This document shows, piece after piece, positions 17,738 through 26,586 of a stretch of 64,000 nt of DNA. Source of the DNA: Sapientia aquatica (GTDB lineage: Bacteria; Pseudomonadota; Gammaproteobacteria; Burkholderiales; Burkholderiaceae_D); the NCBI RefSeq assembly GCF_004358105.1, contig NZ_SMYL01000010.1, positions 62,001 through 126,000 on the forward strand. The letters run 5' to 3'. The position numbers and the translations under genes are program-made. Under the pieces are notes generated by a model. It was not told the origin of the DNA, did not search any database, and saw only the letters and a list, made by a program, of their open reading frames with translations. Numbering within the stretch: position 1 is the first letter of the stretch; every line of letters starts with the position of its first letter.

Positions 17738-19279
17738 ATGAATAAATTCCGCATCGCTACCAGGCTCACTTTAGGATTTGGGGTTTTATTGTTGCTCGCT
17801 ATTGTGGCGATTGCTTACGCATTGATTAATGCAAGAAATAACGCCCAAGCGATGCAAGAATTGATGGATCGGCCTTTGGCGAAAGAGCGTTTAGTCGTTG
17901 ACTGGAATGCCTTGCTCAAAGTCTCCATTGCGCGCACCTCATTGATCGCCCGCAGCACGGATTCAACTCTGGCGACCAGCTTTGCCGAGGTCATTGCAGC
18001 GGGTGTAAAAAAAGCCAATGAGACGACGAAAAAGATCGAATCGTTATTGAGCAGCGACGAAGAAAAGAAATTATTTGGCGAGATTCAACAAGCACGTGCG
18101 ACCTATATTGCTGTTAGAGATGAGGTATTTAAGTTACGTAAATCCGGTAAAGATGAACTTGCCGTCATCGAATTTGAAAAAAAATTTTTACCTGCCGCTC
18201 AACATTTTGAAGCGAAAGTCGCCGAATTGCTGGCGATGCAAAGAAAAACAATTGACGACACATGTTTGGCAATACGGCGCTCTGGTGAACGCCATTCACA
18301 GTTAGCCATCGCTTTGAGCGTTTTGCTGTTAGTGCTAGGCATTCTCATTTCTTACCGCATCGCGATTAGTATCACCGCGCCGTTAAAAACGGCGGTATTG
18401 GTAGCAGAAAAAGTCGCTGGAGGCGATCTAACCACCACGATAAACCACCACGCGCAGGATGAGATCGGCGGCTTAATGCGCTCTTTGGGAACGATGAACG
18501 ACGCCCTGCGCGACATCGTTAGCAAGGTAAAAACGGGCACCGATGCGATCAGTCTAGCGGCGGATGAAATTTCGTCCGGTAACACTAATTTATTGAACCG
18601 TACCGAACAACAAGCAAGGTCGATTGTGGAAACGGTGATCGCGTTAGAGCAACTGACGTCAACAGTTAAACTCAATGCGGATAACACACACCATGCTGAT
18701 TCGATTGCTGGCGAAGCTGCTGAGGTGGCAATTAAAGGCGGTGCGGTCGTTGCTAAGGTAGTGGAAACAATGCATTCCATTAATGCGTCATCCAAAAAAG
18801 TCGTGGACATCATTGACGTTATTAATGACATCGCTTTTCAAACCAATATCTTGGCCTTGAACGCCGCCGTGGAAGCCGCGCGCGCAGGCGATCAAGGGCG
18901 CGGCTTTGCCGTGGTTGCGACCGAAGTGAGAAATCTTGCCCAACGTGCAGCCAGCGCATCCACTGAGATACGCGAATTAATTAACGACTCGGCCAATAAA
19001 GTGAAAGCTGGTACCCATCTAGCCGACGAGGCTGGCGGCGCCATGGACCATATCGCGATGTCGATCAATAACGTCAAACAAGTTATCGGTGAAATCAACC
19101 TTGCCAGCAAGGGGCAACGGACTGGTATTGAGCAAGTCAATCACGCCATCATCGAGATGGACAATAACCTTCAGCAGGACTCTGACGTAGTCGAGCATGC
19201 AGCCGCCGCCGCGCAGCGCATGTTAGCGCAATCTGGCCAGTTAGCCAGCATGGTCAATATTTTCAATACCGGTGACTAA
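17738..19279 (+). CDS. Methyl-accepting chemotaxis protein
   Basis: A 513-residue transmembrane chemoreceptor. TM1 lies at about residues 10-30 (LTLGFGVLLLLAIVAIAYAL), a four-helix-bundle ligand domain follows (to about 188), and TM2 at about 190-212. A HAMP domain and the long cytoplasmic coiled coil come next, with the hairpin tip IINDIAFQTNILALNAAVEAARAG-type sequence and GRGFAVVATEVRNLAQRAA. It relays ligand occupancy to CheA/CheW. I chose the ATG at 17738, which places positive charges just before TM1; an in-frame GTG at 17672 would add a non-typical leader. The C-terminus (MVNIFNTGD) lacks a CheR/CheB-tethering pentapeptide. No che genes are in the window. Confidence 0.93.
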   Translation: MNKFRIATRLTLGFGVLLLLAIVAIAYALINARNNAQAMQELMDRPLAKERLVVDWNALLKVSIARTSLIARSTDSTLATSFAEVIAAGVKKANETTKKIESLLSSDEEKKLFGEIQQARATYIAVRDEVFKLRKSGKDELAVIEFEKKFLPAAQHFEAKVAELLAMQRKTIDDTCLAIRRSGERHSQLAIALSVLLLVLGILISYRIAISITAPLKTAVLVAEKVAGGDLTTTINHHAQDEIGGLMRSLGTMNDALRDIVSKVKTGTDAISLAADEISSGNTNLLNRTEQQARSIVETVIALEQLTSTVKLNADNTHHADSIAGEAAEVAIKGGAVVAKVVETMHSINASSKKVVDIIDVINDIAFQTNILALNAAVEAARAGDQGRGFAVVATEVRNLAQRAASASTEIRELINDSANKVKAGTHLADEAGGAMDHIAMSINNVKQVIGEINLASKGQRTGIEQVNHAIIEMDNNLQQDSDVVEHAAAAAQRMLAQSGQLASMVNIFNTGD

Positions 19280-19524
19280 GCCAACATCAACGGGTTATTG
19301 GCCCTTGTTAGCTCTGAATTGAGAACCACCCCAACGTCGATAAATTCGCTCAACACTTTTCAATAAGCCAGACGGCAATACAGGTTTATTTAACTCGACG
19401 TCTAAGACGTCCAACCAGAGGAGGGGACTGAACTAGCAGCAGTTATTTCGCTGCAAATACGCTTTATCGATAGTCCGATGCAACGCATGGGCTATCAGCA
19501 ATTTTATTTAGGGAGTAACACATC

Positions 19525-21192
19525 ATGTGTACATCGACGTTTATGTCGCTATCAAACAAGCGACCCAATTACATCCTCAGGGCAGCGATCGCTGGCCTTT
19601 TTATAGTCAATTCCAATCTTGTTCAAGCCGATGATTTAGCGGACTTGAAAGCGCAAGTTGAACGCCAAAATCAAAAAATTCAGGAACTGCAAAAGCTGCT
19701 TGAGAATTTAAAGCCAACTACATCTAACTCTGCTCCGAGCGCAAGTGCAGCTTCCGGCGTAGCGTCGGTTGGCCCGACGCCGGTGGCAGCGGTGCCCGAA
19801 TCTTTGCGCCTTGATCAGGATGGCACCGCGATCATTAACCAATATCCTGACGGCTTAACGCTTTTTGATAACAACAAAACTCGGCTAAAAATTTATGGAT
19901 TAGTCGAGCCAACGTTGAGTCATGTGACGCAACAAAAAGTCGCCAGTATTCCCTATGGTAAAACGGGAAGTCTAGTGAGCATCTCCGCAGACGGACAGCC
20001 CGCCAGCGCGCGTGCCACGACCTTTGGCTTTCAAACGTCGTGGTTCAGCGGTAATCGACTGGGCTTTAGTTTTGAGCATGATCTTGGCAGTGTCGGCGCG
20101 GTGAGCAGCTTAAAAGCCATCGCCCAATTGGAGAGCGAATTCGAGTTGCCAACCGGTTCGCTAGATACGTCCAACACCTTGTTTAAACGCGACGCGTGGG
20201 CTGGCTTCTACAGTCCGGATTTAGGCAGAATCACTTTTGGACGCCAAAATACGTTAACCCGCGATGTCACCCAAACCTGGGGCGATCCATACGGCACTGC
20301 CGAAGTCGTGCTGCGCGAAGGTGGTTACACCAACGTGAATAATTTCAAACAACTTGTTTATTATTCCGGCGGCGGACCTTCCGCGGCGCTTGATAGTGCG
20401 GTGGTGTGGAAGAAAAAATTTGGCGACCACTGGTTGATCGGATTAGCGCATTCGTTTGGATTTCAGGGATCAGGCGGCAGCGGCGGTTTGGGGCCGAGCG
20501 GTTTATATGGCGCTATTGCGCCCGGCTATGCGTCAGCTGGCCAAGGTGGACCGGTTCCTGGTGATTCTAGCAATGGCGCAACCAACGAAGCATCGCTGGC
20601 CTATAACGGATTAAGCCTCGGCGGCGATACCAAGTTGAACGCCAACTATTCCTATAACAGCGCCACTATCGATGACCTCAAACAAACCGCAAACCTAATC
20701 GGCGGCAATATCGTTTTTGGCCCACTTTTGCGACTCAATGCAGGCTATATTACCTACACCGCTGAGCAAGGCCCGCATAACAGCGCGGGTAATCGTACCG
20801 ATAAAGCGTCCACGATTTCGAGCAGTGTCAACGTAGGGCAAACTTCGTTCTCCTTGGGTTTTAACGAAATGAATATCAACAACGCGGGCTTTGGTTCGGG
20901 TGGTAAAGGCAGCACCATCATGAACCCGTTTGTGGCCATAGCGCCCAACCAAAGCATGTTGAATGCGGTTCGCAGCAACTTAGCGTCGGGCCATAAAAAA
21001 GCCGTTTACGGCGCAATCGTTTATCACTGGGATAATCAAACCGATCTCTACATCGCCAGCGATTACGCCAAAGTAGACGGTGGCATTTCGATGGGCGATG
21101 CTGCGCACAACGGCACAAACCTTTCTGGCAACCCTGCACTGGGAGTGGCGCGCGAGGTAGAAATTGCTACAGGGGTGCGTTTTAAGTTTTAA
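19525..21192 (+). CDS. Outer-membrane porin with N-terminal coiled coil
   Basis: A 555-residue exported protein with a signal sequence ending near NLVQA|DDLAD. A short heptad-like coiled coil follows (DLKAQVERQNQKIQELQKLLENL), then a Ser/Ala/Pro linker. The rest is a Gly- and aromatic-rich beta-barrel of the general Gram-negative porin type (KIYGLVEPTLSHV, LGRITFGRQNTLT, QLVYYSGG) that ends in Phe (GVRFKF), as Bam substrates do. The trimeric coiled coil may attach to peptidoglycan or extend into the periplasm, as in some betaproteobacterial porins; this is inference. GGGAG precedes the ATG, and a hairpin terminator follows. Confidence 0.88.
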   Translation: MCTSTFMSLSNKRPNYILRAAIAGLFIVNSNLVQADDLADLKAQVERQNQKIQELQKLLENLKPTTSNSAPSASAASGVASVGPTPVAAVPESLRLDQDGTAIINQYPDGLTLFDNNKTRLKIYGLVEPTLSHVTQQKVASIPYGKTGSLVSISADGQPASARATTFGFQTSWFSGNRLGFSFEHDLGSVGAVSSLKAIAQLESEFELPTGSLDTSNTLFKRDAWAGFYSPDLGRITFGRQNTLTRDVTQTWGDPYGTAEVVLREGGYTNVNNFKQLVYYSGGGPSAALDSAVVWKKKFGDHWLIGLAHSFGFQGSGGSGGLGPSGLYGAIAPGYASAGQGGPVPGDSSNGATNEASLAYNGLSLGGDTKLNANYSYNSATIDDLKQTANLIGGNIVFGPLLRLNAGYITYTAEQGPHNSAGNRTDKASTISSSVNVGQTSFSLGFNEMNINNAGFGSGGKGSTIMNPFVAIAPNQSMLNAVRSNLASGHKKAVYGAIVYHWDNQTDLYIASDYAKVDGGISMGDAAHNGTNLSGNPALGVAREVEIATGVRFKF

Positions 21193-21222
21193 CAGCAGGT
21201 CAACTTAATTCCGCTTCTTTCC

Positions 21223-21256
21223 AACCACCTGACAATTTCTATCAGGTGGTTTTTTA
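21223..21256 (+). terminator. Rho-independent terminator after the porin gene
   Basis: AACCACCTGA pairs with TCAGGTGGTT across a 9-nt loop, followed by TTTTT. It sits 30 bases beyond the porin stop. Confidence 0.88.
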
Positions 21257-21412
21257 TGTCGCGTTGCTCGGCCCAGCTCTGAGCTACCTGCTTACTGTGC
21301 CAGCAGCGTTTTTTTAAATTCGCTTTGGGATTATTTTGGACGCACTGCCAAGTCGGCCATGATCACTTCTTCGAAAATGAATCCAAATGAGGCACTTTTT
21401 CGCGAATGCGTA

Positions 21413-22567
21413 TCATCGGCGATTATCAGAACAAAACGCGATCGACAGCAGTTCAAACGAAAGTCCCTTGCCTTGCCATACTTCGCCGAAATCAATCGTA
21501 TCGTCGTTGCTAAATATAACGAGGACACGGCCTTGATCTGGGGCAATCACGTTGCGCACTTGGATGCCAGCAACGTCACCACGACGCTCGATCAGTTTTA
21601 CGGGCTCTTTGCAGCCAGCAAGTCGGGCGGGGAACGACCAGACACCGAGCGCTTCATAGCCCAGCGTTGGTTCGCCTTTCCACATCGTCGCCAGACTTTC
21701 ACTATTGACCAATTTACCGTTGAGCAAACCAAGATCGAATTTAGCCAAGTCACTCGCGCTGCCAGCCAATGCGCCCGACGCACCAAAGGTGGTGACGTTA
21801 ATTGCTGGATATCGTTTACCGTCAGTCGTATAGCCAATCGCGCGATTGTCTATCCTGTCGCTCGAACTAGCTAGTGATTGCAATTCCAAGGGAGTCGCGA
21901 TGCGTTCTGAGACCAACTTATCGAATGTTTTACCGGTTAATTTTTCTAGGATTGCACCGAGCACTAGATAATCGCAGTTGTTGTACTCAAATTTTTCATC
22001 CGGCTTTGATTTCGGTGCACCGCTACAAAATCCAATAGCCTGTGTAAAGTTGCTGTGGTTGAGTTTTGTTTGAGTATAGAACTCAGGAACGCCGTCGAGG
22101 TTTTCTTTTGTTTCGCTCGGATTAGGCAGTCCTGATACGTGCTGAAGTAGTTGTTTGACGGTGATTTGTTTAGCATAAGCGCCAGTAAATTCAGGCAAAT
22201 AAGCGCTTATTGTTCCTTCAAGCGATAACTTGCCTTCTTCGACCAACTGCAAAATCAGCACGGCGGTAATTTGCTTGGTTACGGATGCCCATAGCCAGTT
22301 CGCCCCGCGCTGGTTGATACGTCCCGTTTCTTTGTCTGCCAAGCCGAAAGCTTGGTCGGCGCTGATGCCGCTTCGGTCAGCGAGAACGATCTCCCCAGAC
22401 TGTAGGCCACCCGATTTGGCGGTTTCAATCATGCGCAAGAGCGTGTTGTCAGTAGACGGTGTTTGCGCTAAAGCACCGTTCGGCGGCAAGCTCACCAGCG
22501 CAGCAATAGATAAGGACCCAACGATGTTACCGATTGCAGCGCGCTCGTAGAATTGGAAACGCATCAT
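21413..22567 (-). CDS. Secreted serine hydrolase of the class C beta-lactamase/D-aminopeptidase family
   Basis: A 384-residue protein with an N-terminal signal region ending near GALAQ. The nucleophile motif SxxK is S95-VTK, and the second motif YxN is Y195-N-N. The usual third motif (HxG/KTG) appears replaced by GDVAG near the C-terminus. The family (Beta-lactamase, PF00144) includes D-aminopeptidases, esterases and class C beta-lactamases. With an altered third motif and this context I would not call it an antibiotic-resistance enzyme. It is the last gene of the seven-gene same-strand run, 55 bases after the cupin gene. Confidence 0.85.
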   Translation of the reverse strand: MMRFQFYERAAIGNIVGSLSIAALVSLPPNGALAQTPSTDNTLLRMIETAKSGGLQSGEIVLADRSGISADQAFGLADKETGRINQRGANWLWASVTKQITAVLILQLVEEGKLSLEGTISAYLPEFTGAYAKQITVKQLLQHVSGLPNPSETKENLDGVPEFYTQTKLNHSNFTQAIGFCSGAPKSKPDEKFEYNNCDYLVLGAILEKLTGKTFDKLVSERIATPLELQSLASSSDRIDNRAIGYTTDGKRYPAINVTTFGASGALAGSASDLAKFDLGLLNGKLVNSESLATMWKGEPTLGYEALGVWSFPARLAGCKEPVKLIERRGDVAGIQVRNVIAPDQGRVLVIFSNDDTIDFGEVWQGKGLSFELLSIAFCSDNRR

Positions 22568-22622
22568 GATTGTTGACTTTCTTCGGTGTTAGATTTGGCC
22601 GGATGGCTTGATGAAATCAGCA

Positions 22623-23006
22623 TCAAATTTTGACGCCGTTGGGAGTCGTAAAATGTTCGACCACGACATTGCCAGTATTTACTACATCGGCCGGTTCAAA
22701 GATGAGAACCTCAGCCTCGTTATCCGCCGCGGTTCTATGCTCTACACCACGTGGAACGACCACGAATTCACCCGGCCCCATTTCGACAATATGATCACGG
22801 AATTCGACTCGAAATCGTACTTTCCAAACGAAGAACATTTCTTCGCAGTTTTCGTGAATGTGCCAAGGGAACTCACCCTGAACTTTGACTAATTTCACTT
22901 CTTGACCATTTAAGGCGGCAATAACTTTCGGTCTCCAATGCTCCGAAAAACTGCTGAACTTTTGGTCGAGATTTCCAGTGTGTTCCATTGGCTCGTTTGC
23001 CTTCAT
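22623..23006 (-). CDS. Small cupin-domain protein
   Basis: A 127-residue single-cupin protein without a signal peptide. Cupin motif 1 is seen as WHIHENCEEMFFVWKVRF (metal ligands His, His, Glu) and motif 2 as GPGEFVVVPRGVEHR. These residues can bind one divalent metal. The substrate is unknown; relatives include mannose-6-phosphate isomerase-like cupins. The usual Gly after motif 1 (LxGR) is Val here (WKVRF), a minor deviation. The start could also be the Met at 22988. It lies between the HExxH protease and the serine hydrolase genes on the same strand. Confidence 0.85.
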   Translation of the reverse strand: MKANEPMEHTGNLDQKFSSFSEHWRPKVIAALNGQEVKLVKVQGEFPWHIHENCEEMFFVWKVRFRVEFRDHIVEMGPGEFVVVPRGVEHRTAADNEAEVLIFEPADVVNTGNVVVEHFTTPNGVKI

Positions 23007-23107
23007 GGTTGATATCGCCCGTTGGTTGATTCGTGTCGCGGCATAAGAAGATTCAGCATCGCATCATGTTGAATCCAAAGGCGAGGTGGACTTCAATATA
23101 GTTCTCA

Positions 23108-24091
23108 TTAAGAGCCAGCAGCCAATTGTTTAAGCACGTCTAACACGGCAGTTCTTAATTCTGACCCGCGAAGCTCTGCGAGCTGTTGCACCGTGTATTT
23201 TTGCCCAATTTGCTGTGCGATTTTGTATCCCACATAGTAGCCACAGCGCGGCGGCAAATCGGCTCGACCATTGCTGCCGTAGAAGAACGCGGCGTATTCG
23301 TTTTTGTCTTTGGAGTCGGCGTTGTCCACTAATTCTTGCGCGATTTTTTTCAGAATTGGCTTGGTGGCAGCGGACATCGTTGGTGACATTAATACCTGCG
23401 CTTCGGTGCTGCCCGCATTCATTTGTTGGCTGATATAGGTGGCGAGACCTTCTTCCCACAATTGCGCCCAGATCGGCGCGTCGTCATCGGTCAGATCTGG
23501 CGCGATTTGATCGTGGTACTGATGAAATAACTCATGGTCAAAAAATACTTTCAGACTTTCACCTTCGGGGTGATAGCGTGCGATTCCGTCGATGCCGAAT
23601 AACAAGGCGGTTTTATTATTGATGGTGCGTGTTCCGCCGTCGAAACCAAACAGCGACACCATGAAATAGATGTTGGTATGGGGAGCGTATTTGGGAAAAG
23701 TGAGCGTGAAGTCTTTGGCGTAGGTGTCGAAATCGCGAGCAATATCGTTAGAGATGATTTTCATCCGTGGGATATAGGACTGCACATTCGTCAAATACTT
23801 CATCACCGAATCGTTCTCTGCCTTGTCGTCCTGTTTGCCGCTGAGCGTATTGTTGCCGATGACTCCCGCGCCGTAGAGCTCTGGATAGGCATTGACCACC
23901 AGTTTAAAAAATAACTGTGCTCGTTCTTGATCGCTTTTGCCTTGGGCCGCATCCCAAAACTGCCAAAATGCTGGTGTGGTGTTGATAACCTTGATTTCGT
24001 TACTTGGCTGAGTGACTTCGTCAGCGCAATAGCTCAGCGTTGAATTAAACAGGGCGAAGGCGATTGAGCAAAAGATAAGGACTGATTTCAT
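23108..24091 (-). CDS. Exported putative zinc metalloprotease (HExxH)
   Basis: A 327-residue protein with a signal peptide (MKSVLIFCSIAFALFNSTLSYCA). The zinc-binding motif HELFH is at residues 186-190, and EEGLATY (E213/E214) supplies the likely third ligand, giving a gluzincin-like layout similar to DUF2268-type predicted Zn proteases. The N-terminal half is unrecognised, rich in Asn/Asp. A Cys near the C-terminus (PPRCGYYVG) may pair with Cys22 or remain free. The substrate is unknown. It sits 80 bases downstream of the DUF6090-like gene and 101 bases before the cupin gene, in a probable operon. Confidence 0.7.
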   Translation of the reverse strand: MKSVLIFCSIAFALFNSTLSYCADEVTQPSNEIKVINTTPAFWQFWDAAQGKSDQERAQLFFKLVVNAYPELYGAGVIGNNTLSGKQDDKAENDSVMKYLTNVQSYIPRMKIISNDIARDFDTYAKDFTLTFPKYAPHTNIYFMVSLFGFDGGTRTINNKTALLFGIDGIARYHPEGESLKVFFDHELFHQYHDQIAPDLTDDDAPIWAQLWEEGLATYISQQMNAGSTEAQVLMSPTMSAATKPILKKIAQELVDNADSKDKNEYAAFFYGSNGRADLPPRCGYYVGYKIAQQIGQKYTVQQLAELRGSELRTAVLDVLKQLAAGS

Positions 24092-24171
24092 GGGATTTTC
24101 GATTGCAGTTTTTGGTTAACAAATAGGAGTAATTAACAGCAGCGGTCAAATCATGAGTTCACCTTCCACAT

Positions 24172-24894
24172 TCATTTGGCCGCTTCTGGATACATCTGGT
24201 CAATCTGTTGGATGATCTCTTTCCCCATGCCGGCAAAGTCGCTATAGACGCCATAGAGTTCGTTATTCGTGGGCATGGATTTTAGGAGGTATTTTCCTTT
24301 GGCTGAGGTGATTAGCTTGTATTGCTCGGCGCGATCTTCTCCTTTTTCTTCGATGCTCTCGATATAGCTAATCATTTTATTGCGGCGCGATAGCCAATAT
24401 TGTTCTTGCGGAATCGGCCAACTGGTGTGGTAGTACGAAAGAATTTTTTCAACCAAGTCGTCGTTATCGATATTGATCAACTTCCCGCTTGATTTAAAGC
24501 CTTCATAACGACTAACTTCTGGTCTGAACATCGTACTAGAGAGTATTTTGACGTAGGCAGCATCGAATTTTTCCGCATCAATTGGATCGGCAGGATTGAG
24601 ACTGCGTAAGTAGATAAAGCTGGCGTCCATCTCTTTGTGAAATTTGACCACGTTATTGATGGTATTGAGGTCGCCCTGCAGATCGCGTTTGAGACCAAGT
24701 AGAAAAGTCTTGACCTGCTCTTGTTCGTGATGGCGCTCGCCGATGCCGTGCATCCAAATGCTAATGCTGACGGCAAAAATAATGATAGAGACTTCAAACA
24801 GCAATTCACGCAGCTTGTGCCAAAAAGGGTGCTGTTGATCGGTCACGATTTTAAGCGCTTGTTTAGCATGATTGGCGACTTCGAGTTCGGCCAT
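24172..24894 (-). CDS. DUF6090-like single-pass membrane protein
   Basis: A 240-residue protein. A basic/amphipathic N-terminus precedes one membrane segment at about residues 33-50 (LLFEVSIIIFAVSISIWMHG), followed by a long, charged, mostly helical domain (KTFLLGLKRDLQGDLNTINNVVKFHKEMD). The layout and the Fe/LLxExxIIxFAVxIxxW pattern resemble DUF6090 proteins of unknown function, common in Bacteroidetes and scattered elsewhere. AAAGGGAT lies upstream of the ATG. It may be a membrane-tethered partner of the neighbouring secreted hydrolases, but nothing in the sequence proves it. Confidence 0.6.
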   Translation of the reverse strand: MAELEVANHAKQALKIVTDQQHPFWHKLRELLFEVSIIIFAVSISIWMHGIGERHHEQEQVKTFLLGLKRDLQGDLNTINNVVKFHKEMDASFIYLRSLNPADPIDAEKFDAAYVKILSSTMFRPEVSRYEGFKSSGKLINIDNDDLVEKILSYYHTSWPIPQEQYWLSRRNKMISYIESIEEKGEDRAEQYKLITSAKGKYLLKSMPTNNELYGVYSDFAGMGKEIIQQIDQMYPEAAK

Positions 24895-24989
24895 GTTAAG
24901 TATCCCTTTCTACTAATGATGTTTTATTTTTGGAGACGTGACTGTATGGGTTACCTTTTTGTCTTAAATCCGTATGTCAAAAAATTCCA

Positions 24990-26213
24990 TTAGTCACGAT
25001 GATCAAAAAAATGCAGATCGATCGCGCTCGCCATCGCTTTGTAACCCGCATCGCTAGGATGAAGATGATCACCGCTGTCGTAGGCGGGCAGGAAGCGATC
25101 GGGGAATTCTGGGTCGCGCGTCAATTGGTCGAAATCCACGATTCCATCAAAAGCGCCAGAATTGCGTATCCAATTATTGACGGCGCGGCGTGCAATTTCG
25201 CCCGACGCTGAATGGTAGGGCCAGTCAACGCCGCCAAATGGGGTTAGCGTGGCTCCCAGCACTTTGATGCCTTTTGCATGAGCGCGAGTAATTAGTTGCT
25301 TCATGCCGTCAATGATTTGCTGGGCCGAGACATGATCTTTGGGATTAGGCGATTCGTTGGTTTCGCCGATATCGTTGATGCCCTCAAGCAGAACCACCCA
25401 TTTGACGCCCGGTTTTGTTAGCACATCGCGATCAAAGCGCTTGAGCGCGCTTGGCCCTGCACCATCGTTGAGAATGCGATTGCCGCTAATACCGGAGTTG
25501 GCCACCGCAATGGACGAATAGGCGGGATCAGACTGCAAACGCTGCACCAAGAAATCCGGCCAGCGGGCGTTGACGTTTGGTGTAGAACCGTAACCATCGG
25601 TAATTGAGTCGCCAAACGCTACCAAAAGCTGCTTGCTCGAAGTTGATTCGACCTCTACGTCGGTGAGGAAAAAACGCGCGCTAGCAACTTCACCTTCGGG
25701 AAGAGTGGCACTTGCGGTCTGGTCGCCTGCGAGTGTGATGTAGGCTGTTTGTACGCCGAGTGCATGCACTGTTGATGGTCCAGTACGAGTCGGAAGATAC
25801 ATACTCACCGCAAGATCCTCCAACGCGGTTACCGCAAGTTCGATTGGGTCACTAAGCACGTTAGCACCCGGTGCGATGCGAATCGTGGATTTACCGCCAA
25901 AGCTCACTGCGCGATCGGTGTCTGGCTTGATGGCCGAGCCGCTTAAACGCTTGGCGACATGCACAGGGCCAATGGTGACCGGTGCAGTGCCGAACAAGTT
26001 AGATAGCCGAATGCGAACCTTGGATCCGCTCGCGCTAAGTCGAACGATCTGACGCACGGTCTGATGATCAAGTGGCGGACCGCCCGAATCAGGAGCCGCC
26101 GCCCACGCATCAATCCAGTGTTCTTGGGCTAAAGTGCCTGCGGGCGCGTGTGGGGCGACCGACAAAATCAACATCAATAAAAGGGTGCGTAGCAGATTTT
26201 TTGAAGTAGTCAT
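24990..26213 (-). CDS. Secreted SGNH/GDSL-family hydrolase
   Basis: A 407-residue exported enzyme with signal peptide (LLRTLLLMLILSVAPHAPAG). An N-terminal beta domain (about 30-200) precedes the SGNH core. Block I is AFGDSITDGYG with the nucleophile Ser, block III is LLEGINDIG, and block V SGDHLHPSDAGY carries the catalytic Asp and His. The family removes acyl or acetyl groups from carbohydrates or lipids. The architecture matches two-domain GDSL esterases annotated as acetylhydrolases/rhamnogalacturonan esterases; the substrate is not determinable here. It lies directly downstream of the transposon-split HD gene. Confidence 0.88.
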   Translation of the reverse strand: MTTSKNLLRTLLLMLILSVAPHAPAGTLAQEHWIDAWAAAPDSGGPPLDHQTVRQIVRLSASGSKVRIRLSNLFGTAPVTIGPVHVAKRLSGSAIKPDTDRAVSFGGKSTIRIAPGANVLSDPIELAVTALEDLAVSMYLPTRTGPSTVHALGVQTAYITLAGDQTASATLPEGEVASARFFLTDVEVESTSSKQLLVAFGDSITDGYGSTPNVNARWPDFLVQRLQSDPAYSSIAVANSGISGNRILNDGAGPSALKRFDRDVLTKPGVKWVVLLEGINDIGETNESPNPKDHVSAQQIIDGMKQLITRAHAKGIKVLGATLTPFGGVDWPYHSASGEIARRAVNNWIRNSGAFDGIVDFDQLTRDPEFPDRFLPAYDSGDHLHPSDAGYKAMASAIDLHFFDHRD

Positions 26214-26344
26214 GGCGCAGAATTAATGTTGATTGAAGGGAATAAAACGAGACTAGCACAGCAATAAGCCCGACAACAGTGCCTGGTTGCAAAAAGGTGG
26301 CACTGCTCAAGCCGGATAAATATCTTTAGTCGGTAGAAACAAAA

Positions 26345-26380
26345 CACTAAGCAAATCACTAAGCAAATCACTAAGCAATT
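26345..26380. repeat. Three tandem copies of a 12-bp repeat
   Basis: The unit CACTAAGCAAAT occurs twice exactly and a third time with one change (ending AATT). It lies between the SGNH gene and the 3' remnant of the HD gene. It could be slippage-prone sequence or a binding-site array; no function is shown. Confidence 0.8.
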
Positions 26381-26443
26381 ACGGATGCGACGCTGTTTTG
26401 CGGCGCATAGGCGATAAAGGCGGTTAGTGCGTTTCCACGACTC

Positions 26444-26548
26444 CTACAAGGTCAGCAGATTTTCTGTTTCGGATTTCAGCCGCTGTAAATAGTGAACCGA
26501 CTCGGCGGTGCGCTGCTTAGCCATTAATTTGCCAGAGCGAGACATCAA
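26444..26548 (-). pseudogene. 3' fragment of the transposon-split HD-domain gene
   Basis: On the minus strand the bases left of the transposon encode 34 residues (LMSRSGKLMAKQRTAESVHY and 14 more, ending ...NLLTL) and a TAG stop. When the transposon and one ATCAA copy are removed, this continues the frame of the 5' fragment at 35235-35818 to give a 227-residue protein. The helical, Arg/Glu-rich tail resembles the C-termini of HD-domain hydrolases. The fragment has no start of its own and is presumably inert. Confidence 0.9.
26544..26548. repeat. Target-site duplication, left copy (ATCAA)
   Basis: Five bases immediately outside the left inverted repeat, identical to 35235-35239. A 5-bp duplication is the hallmark of Tn3-family transposition. 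Confidence 0.95.
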
Positions 26549-26586
26549 GGGGTCGTCTCAGAAAACGGAAAATAAAGCACGTTAAG
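26549..26586. repeat. Left 38-bp terminal inverted repeat
   Basis: Starts GGGGTCGTCTCAGAAAACGG and ends CACGTTAAG, the Tn21/Tn501 subgroup pattern. It differs from the right repeat at positions 5, 8, 25 and 34. The tnpA stop codon (26582-26584) lies inside it. Confidence 0.96.

Noticed and set aside
21413..22567. Antibiotic-resistance beta-lactamase
   Set aside because: SxxK and YxN are present but the third motif is not KTG/HxG-like in the usual form, and the broad family is mostly esterases and peptidases.
26345..26380. CRISPR-like array
   Set aside because: Repeats are 12 bases, directly adjacent with no spacers, and there are no cas genes.
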